Positions 60,501 through 64,000 of a stretch of 64,000 bases of DNA are shown here, in pieces (the first letter of the stretch is position 1; every line of letters begins with the position of its first letter). The DNA is taken from positions 27,993,896 through 28,057,895 of the forward strand of contig OX243820.1 in the NCBI GenBank assembly GCA_945859605.1. The letters are read 5' to 3'. This DNA is from Lumbricus rubellus. Its lineage: Eukaryota > Annelida > Clitellata > Crassiclitellata > Lumbricidae. Both the position numbers and the translations under genes were made by a program. The notes below the pieces were generated by a model. That model made no database searches. It was not told the origin of the DNA and saw nothing but the letters and a program-made list of their open reading frames with translations.

Positions 60501-63467
60501 GCGGGCGCCCATGATTTATAGATGTGCATATTAAACCGTTATTTTATGTTGCCATATCATTTAACACGAACATAATAATAAATAAGGTACTTTCAGAAAA
60601 GAAAAATGTTTCCGATACAGATTTTCAGCCAGAGGAGACTCTGCTTCGGGAAGAGACTTTTGTATCGGGGTGGAGAAGACTTTATTTTATGATTCCGGTG
60701 ACACGAAAAGGAGTATCCCCCTGAAAGCTATCCGGGGGATGAATTAATCTATTTGTGTAGTGTAACCTGTCGCTCTATTCTCACTTACACTTGAGTGCCC
60801 TTGACAGCGAGACAGAAGTCCCAGTGACGTAGCAATTGGTCGTGCAGCCTGTGCAGTGTGCAGTGTGCAGTGCACATGGGCTCTGGCTGTAGAAGGGCCC
60901 TCGGCGGTCAGAGTCATTTTTTAACTTTAAGAACATTCAGAATGTAGGCTACTCAAACATAGATGTGCACTGCAGGCCCTTAAGGATTCTCTTCTTTTCT
61001 TTTTGTTGGCTTCTATATCTATAGCGTGTAAAACGATGTTTTGTCACTTTTAAGCAGTAAAAACACTGATCATGGCTATGTTTAAAACATGTTTTAAAAG
61101 TCCTATCAGCAACAGAATAGATCTATTGCCGAAAAAAAGCAACATGCAACAATGATTTTCATTCCATAGTGAAGACCCTATTTGCCTTTCTAATCATCGA
61201 CCAGGATTAAAATCTGAAATAAGGCCGTTCCAGAAATCTGATTTCGTTGTCAAAACATATCCGTATGAACTGGGGGTCGTTCATTTAGGGTTGATTTGTT
61301 TTAATTCAGTGTAATGAGGCGTGCGAAGTCTACCTAGCATTACTTTTATTTTTTGCATTTTTCTTTTTACATGGACATCTCCAGACATAGCCACAGAGCT
61401 TCCAACATGTCCAACCATCGACTGTGATTCAAATCCATACTGCAACGTGGAATACGGACCAGATGGATGTCCAGCATATTGTAGCTGTGGTGATCCAATC
61501 TGCATGGTGAGAAAGATTTATAAAACCAACATTAAAGCAAATTAATGCCATCTTGAATGTGTTTATCACCGTCGATCTCGCATTTAGGCTAGGCTAATAC
61601 CAAAACTTTTGCTCAAAATATTTATTGTTGTATTTGGCAAAGTGCCATTGCGCTAACAGTTTATGACTCATAACAGTCTTAAAATCGAGGCTTAAATTAG
61701 CATTAACTGGTTTTCGATTGGTCTTAGTAAGACTGATATTATGGAAATCATAATTTTTTTCTTAATCATAGCGTATGAGTTTATTTCTGTGCTCAGCGGT
61801 TTATTCAACAAAACTATCGCAAAATGAGTTTAGCCTATATACTAGTTAATTATAAGCTTAAGTAATTACTTTGATAATGCACATAAAGTATATAGGCCTA
61901 CGAATAGTTCTAACTAATGAGTTTAAATCGTAGCCTATTTATTTGTTAGTGTTGCGGTGAATGAATCAAGTGTGTGCAGTTAGTTGTCTGTTAGCAAAAG
62001 GGATCCAGTCTAAAATTAGATTAAAGCGCCCGTCAGAAAATCTCTCTGGATGAAAAGTTCTGATGACTGTTGATCTTTTTTGTGTTTAAAAAATATAGCT
62101 CGTTTCTTGTGGTTCTGGTGAGGAATGTGTTGAGAACAAATATGATCCTTACGATTATTCCTGCGTTTCAACTACCGGTACCACAACAACATCAGATTCT
62201 GGTAAAGCTTAGGCCTACTTCTATTAAGGAATTTATCTAATCGACCCCCAGATATAACAAGATTCACATAAAATATTTTCAAAGTTAATCAATTACTGCA
62301 TAATTTACTCTGAGATTAGAGTCAGTCTGTTATTGTTCGACGACATATTTAGGCTTCACACTTATTGGACGATACGGTAGTAATAGTAGCATAATTGTTC
62401 GTTTAATTTCAAAGTAGCCTAAGACAATCAGGGTGACATAACGCTCCAAGTTACAGGTCAGAGATGTAAAATAATACACAGAAGTAATAATAAAGTTTAG
62501 TAATAGTACGCTAATGTAATAAAGTTGCGACTGCCATGAGATGGCACCCGTCCGTCACGGATCCCTTTTCATAACGTAAAATTCCCTAATATATACTATT
62601 ACTACCATTTACGAAATTCATGCAAAACAGTAAAAAGGTGAATTTTATTCCTCACGTCAGTGGCGTAGCAAGGTTTCGGGGGCCCTTGTGCAATGCTTTG
62701 ATGGTGGGCCCTTCATAACTTGAGCCTCCTTGATTCCAAACAAAAGGCTGTGCAAAAACGCCTGGCTCTTGTGCGATATAGCCTACTCTATTTGAATGTT
62801 TCGCACCCGAAATTAAATTTAAAAATCCACTAATTACAATTTTAGTTATTTTATCCTGTTTATTTTAAAAATAATTTTCTATTTCTTCAGGCTACCAGAG
62901 AAAATTCAATTAGATCACTGGACAAAATTCATTAAAACAAATTGTTTCAACTGTTGATTTATGAACTATCATCATGATCCACACTTAAATTCTGTCAAAC
63001 AGTTGGGGCAGTAACCGTTAGCCTACATGTACATGTATGTCAAATCCAGCGACCTCTCCCGTCTTGTCACTCATGTAGTGTTAGGCTGATATGTAGGCCT
63101 GCTGCTAATTATTGTCGTTAAAATCTTGGTAATGAATAAGCTGCATGCTGTTGAGTCAACAGCTGTACACTGTGTACACTGTACAGTGTAACGAACTATT
63201 CGATTGCCTGGCTTATTCTGTATCAAGTAGTCATCGGGCAGTAGTGGCAGTGTATAGTCGATACGACCGCACAAACAGTTCGTTTCAGGATTTTATGAAT
63301 GTGTGTCAGAATTAGTTTGGCGCTATGTGAATGAAATGTTTGAATGTCTTGCAGTCGAAGATCCCTGTCCACCTCAGGACCCGTGCAACAAACGGTGCAT
63401 GTACGGTTTGCAGACGGATAAGAGCGGATGTCAACTCTGCGAATGTCTGGAAGAACCAACTCCTTGA
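54461..63467 (+). CDS. Gene 3: antistasin-like secreted protein with Thr-rich repeat stalk (complete)
   Basis: Coding exons 54461-54524, 55990-56516, 57955-58033, 58667-58833, 59452-59530, 61385-61506, 62099-62201 and 63355-63467; total 1254 nt, exactly 418 codons with stop (417 aa). Layout: signal peptide, 15-unit Thr-rich repeat, antistasin-like domain, B, antistasin, B, antistasin, B, antistasin cap. Every antistasin-plus-B pair has ten cysteines, the cap six. Presumably secreted, with an O-glycosylated stalk. Same exon plan as gene 2. A leader exon is inferred at about 52277-52390. Confidence 0.8.
54590..54822 (-). mobile_element. Partial SINE-like sequences, reversed
   Basis: 54590-54690 matches the SINE 3' half (tactcagaggcgcac, tcagagtttcacgcc). 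A second weaker piece is at 54750-54822 (agcaccttttcaagagac). Both in gene 3 intron after the signal exon. Confidence 0.5.
54997..55960. mobile_element. Terminal-inverted-repeat DNA element, 964 bp
   Basis: Perfect 24-bp inverted ends (54997-55020 and 55937-55960, beginning CCGTAAAATGGGGTAAC). Inside, further 'ggggtaactttgg' motifs. No transposase recognised; superfamily not assigned. The right end lies 29 nt before the acceptor of gene 3's repeat exon. Confidence 0.7.
55990..56516 (+). CDS. Gene 3 exon: Thr-rich 9-residue repeats plus antistasin-like domain (module 1)
   Basis: Acceptor ctccag ends at 55989, donor gttaga at 56517; phase 1 to 0; 175 codons. About 15 units of a nine-residue repeat, consensus TTIDTTVVP with variants (TNIDTTVVP, TTRDTTVVP, TTIETTIVP), then a seven-Cys domain (FCAPPTCDDNC, then GGCPTQCIC). 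It is an expansion of the Thr linkers seen in gene 1. It should be heavily O-glycosylated. A 964-bp TIR element ends 29 nt before the acceptor. Confidence 0.85.
56988..57427. mobile_element. hAT-type non-autonomous element, 440 bp
   Basis: Ends CAGCGTTGCCACTCC / GGATGGCAACGCTG; exact 8-bp target duplication GTCCAGTG (56980-56987, 57428-57435). The inside is many repeats of acttgggtttttt. No transposase; the overlapping ORFs are by-products. In gene 3 intron before exon 57955. Confidence 0.8.
57476..57545. repeat. tatacaat tandem repeat
   Basis: Repeated caatatacaattata units right after the hAT element 56988-57427. Confidence 0.8.
57955..58033 (+). CDS. Gene 3 exon: B module, 3-Cys form (module 1)
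   Basis: Acceptor ttatag ends at 57954, donor gtaaag at 58034; phase 0 to 1. LVSCGADADC and a third Cys; NES sequon. A hAT element (56988-57427) lies in the preceding intron and a SINE just after the exon. Confidence 0.75.
58098..58300 (-). mobile_element. tRNA-derived SINE, reversed, near full length
   Basis: Runs from tatagcgccccttcaagc to ccaccactacgccaccgc (reverse of the head), with the B-box region at about 58240. It starts 65 nt after gene 3 exon 57955-58033. Confidence 0.7.
58667..58833 (+). CDS. Gene 3 exon: antistasin-like domain, CEDLSW type (module 2)
   Basis: Acceptor ctgcag ends at 58666, donor gtgaga at 58834; phase 1 to 0; 55 codons. Thr/Pro linker, CEDLSWCTGSC, a longer loop than in gene 1, YGCPTCIC, and an enlarged end (ADYWGSPC). 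Seven cysteines. Confidence 0.8.
59003..59050 (-). mobile_element. SINE tail fragment, reversed
   Basis: gtgcacttgttatagcgccc through tactcagagg only; identical in outline to the start of 58098-58300. Confidence 0.5.
59452..59530 (+). CDS. Gene 3 exon: B module, 3-Cys form (module 2)
   Basis: Acceptor tgtag ends at 59451, donor gtaaat at 59531; phase 0 to 1. YASCGPDQNC and a third Cys. Confidence 0.75.
59930..60755. repeat. Dispersed repeat with gagactttatttc motifs, copy B
   Basis: Second copy of the repeat at 52860-54335, split by the 60218-60513 element. The short ORFs here look like by-products. Confidence 0.5.
60218..60513. mobile_element. Terminal-inverted-repeat element, 296 bp
   Basis: Ends CATGGGCGCCCGCA / TGCGGGCGCCCATG; flanks ggtatag and atttatag resemble each other but are not identical. 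It splits the repeat that is continuous near 52990-53030. Confidence 0.55.
60822..60935. mobile_element. hAT-like terminus
   Basis: cagtgacgtagcaattgg resembles the CAGTGGCGTAGCAA end of 16776-16949 and 62659. Other end unclear. Confidence 0.35.
61385..61506 (+). CDS. Gene 3 exon: antistasin-like domain (module 3)
   Basis: Acceptor ctccag ends at 61384, donor gtgaga at 61507; phase 1 to 0; 40 codons. TCPTIDCDSNPYC, then PDGCPAYCSC; seven cysteines. Same acceptor context as gene 2 exons 46501 and 48818. Confidence 0.8.
61507..62090. other. Gene 3 intron, no recognised feature
   Basis: Resembles the gene 2 intron 48940-49490 in places (aatcgctctggatgaaaag-like block at 62040). No repeat or exon. 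Confidence 0.4.
62099..62201 (+). CDS. Gene 3 exon: B module with Thr tail (module 3)
   Basis: Acceptor tatag ends at 62098, donor gtaaag at 62202; phase 0 to 1; 34 codons plus one base. LVSCGSGEEC and a third Cys, then a Thr/Ser extension (TTGTTTTSDS) not found in other B exons. Confidence 0.75.
62202..63350. other. Gene 3 last intron
   Basis: Holds the hAT-like piece at 62659; a short palindromic acactgtgtacactgtacagtg lies at about 63166-63187. No exon seen. Confidence 0.35.
62659..62790. mobile_element. hAT-like terminus and body
   Basis: CAGTGGCGTAGCAAGG end; internal gggcccttgtgca and caaaaacgcctggc also occur (reversed) in 16776-16949. Other end unclear. Confidence 0.45.
63355..63467 (+). 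CDS. Gene 3 terminal exon: antistasin-like cap and stop
   Basis: Acceptor ttgcag ends at 63354; phase 1; stop TGA 63465-63467. DPCPPQDPCNKRCMYG, then SGCQLCEC; six cysteines. Homologous to the ends of genes 1 and 2. Confidence 0.85.
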
Positions 63468-63619
63468 AACTAAAAGCACTGCAGCTGATCAATGGAATTG
63501 ACAATCGTTCTCAATGGATCTCGAATATTTTAAACGCATTAAAATCATTGCATTATGGGTTTGAGTTGAATTGTGGCTATTGCATAAAGCAAGTAGGCCT
63601 ATTTCAGTTGCAATCAGTC

Positions 63620-63656
63620 CAGCCCGATTTTATTATTTAATAATAAAATCGGGCTG
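63620..63656 (+). promoter_or_regulatory. Perfect hairpin enclosing an AATAAA, downstream of gene 3
   Basis: 18-bp arms (63620-63637 and 63639-63656) around a single base, no mismatch. AATAAA at 63642-63647 lies inside the right arm, about 175 nt after the gene 3 stop. The matching position after gene 2 has no such hairpin, so it arose or was inserted in one copy only. Could be the poly(A) signal of gene 3. Confidence 0.5.
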
Positions 63657-63849
63657 AACAGAAGCCAAGGAGGTTACACTAAACTTGATCCCTCTGTCCT
63701 GATTATTGCTTTAAGTAGGCTATGTATTCTGTAACTTAATAATTACGACATAAGTGATAGTATTATATATTAAAATACTAAGGCCTAGCACTGCTGAATG
63801 CAATAAGCGGGATCGATATGCCGTGCGCTTGCGCATTTGGTCAAGTCGA

Positions 63850-64000
63850 GTCTACTTTACTCATTCCTCCGCGGCTGGGCTTCGGCTCAGATCATCCGAG
63901 AGGTCTGATTTGCGTGTGCGGACAATGAGAACGCGCTTCGGCGATCGTGCCTTCTCGGTCGCTGGTCCTTGGTGCTGGAACAGACTACCTCTCGCTATCC
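63850..64000 (+). mobile_element. LINE reverse-transcriptase C-terminus, cut by the window edge
   Basis: Near the end it reads FGDRAFSVAGPWCWNRLPLA, the same conserved block as at 2300 and 170. The rest lies beyond the window. Confidence 0.6.

Noticed and set aside
1..64000. CRISPR arrays, operons, bacterial promoters
   Set aside because: No regularly spaced direct repeats with unique spacers; the whole window is eukaryotic in character.

Overview
This is an intron-rich metazoan genomic window with no prokaryotic features. The most likely source is a marine deuterostome invertebrate, possibly an echinoderm. Support comes from GT-AG introns, abundant hAT/mariner/Mutator-type miniature elements, L2/CR1-like LINE tails, tRNA-derived SINEs, and two Gmr1-type Ty3/gypsy elements, a group reported from deuterostomes. 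Species assignment is a low-confidence inference.

The unique content is a tandem cluster of three related plus-strand genes for secreted, cysteine-rich proteins of the antistasin / Kunitz protease-inhibitor type. Gene 1 (5' end outside the window; exons 870-39306, 27 exons seen, 985 codons) has 12 two-exon modules and a terminal cap. Each module is an antistasin-like exon (entered in phase 1, left in phase 0) followed by a second Cys-rich exon 'B' (phase 0 to phase 1). Module 12 also carries a Kunitz domain. Gene 2 (leader about 41990, coding 42871-50422) and gene 3 (leader about 52277, coding 54461-63467, 417 aa) each have a signal-peptide exon, three modules and a terminal cap exon. Gene 2's cap is frameshifted and would stop after two codons. 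Gene 3's first domain exon contains about 15 copies of a Thr-rich 9-residue repeat. All exon phases fit, and the summed lengths keep the frame in genes 1 and 3.

Layout: 1-860, LINE debris; 870-6857, gene 1 modules 1-3; 7234-13550, defective Gmr1-like retrotransposon in a gene 1 intron; 13604-29005, modules 4-11, including a duplicated six-exon block; 29691-29959, Kunitz plus antistasin exon; 30570-37705, intact-looking Gmr1-like element (1885-aa ORF) in the next intron; 37862-39306, end of gene 1; 39307-41960, intergenic; 41960-50771, gene 2; 50772-52240, intergenic; 52243-63655, gene 3; 63850-64000, another LINE fragment. Introns hold many small DNA transposons. Because the introns are themselves tandem duplicates, the uninserted version can often be read elsewhere in the window.

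Function is inferred from family membership: secreted multi-headed inhibitors of serine proteases, or structural Cys-rich/mucin-like secretory proteins. Nothing in the sequence tells these apart.
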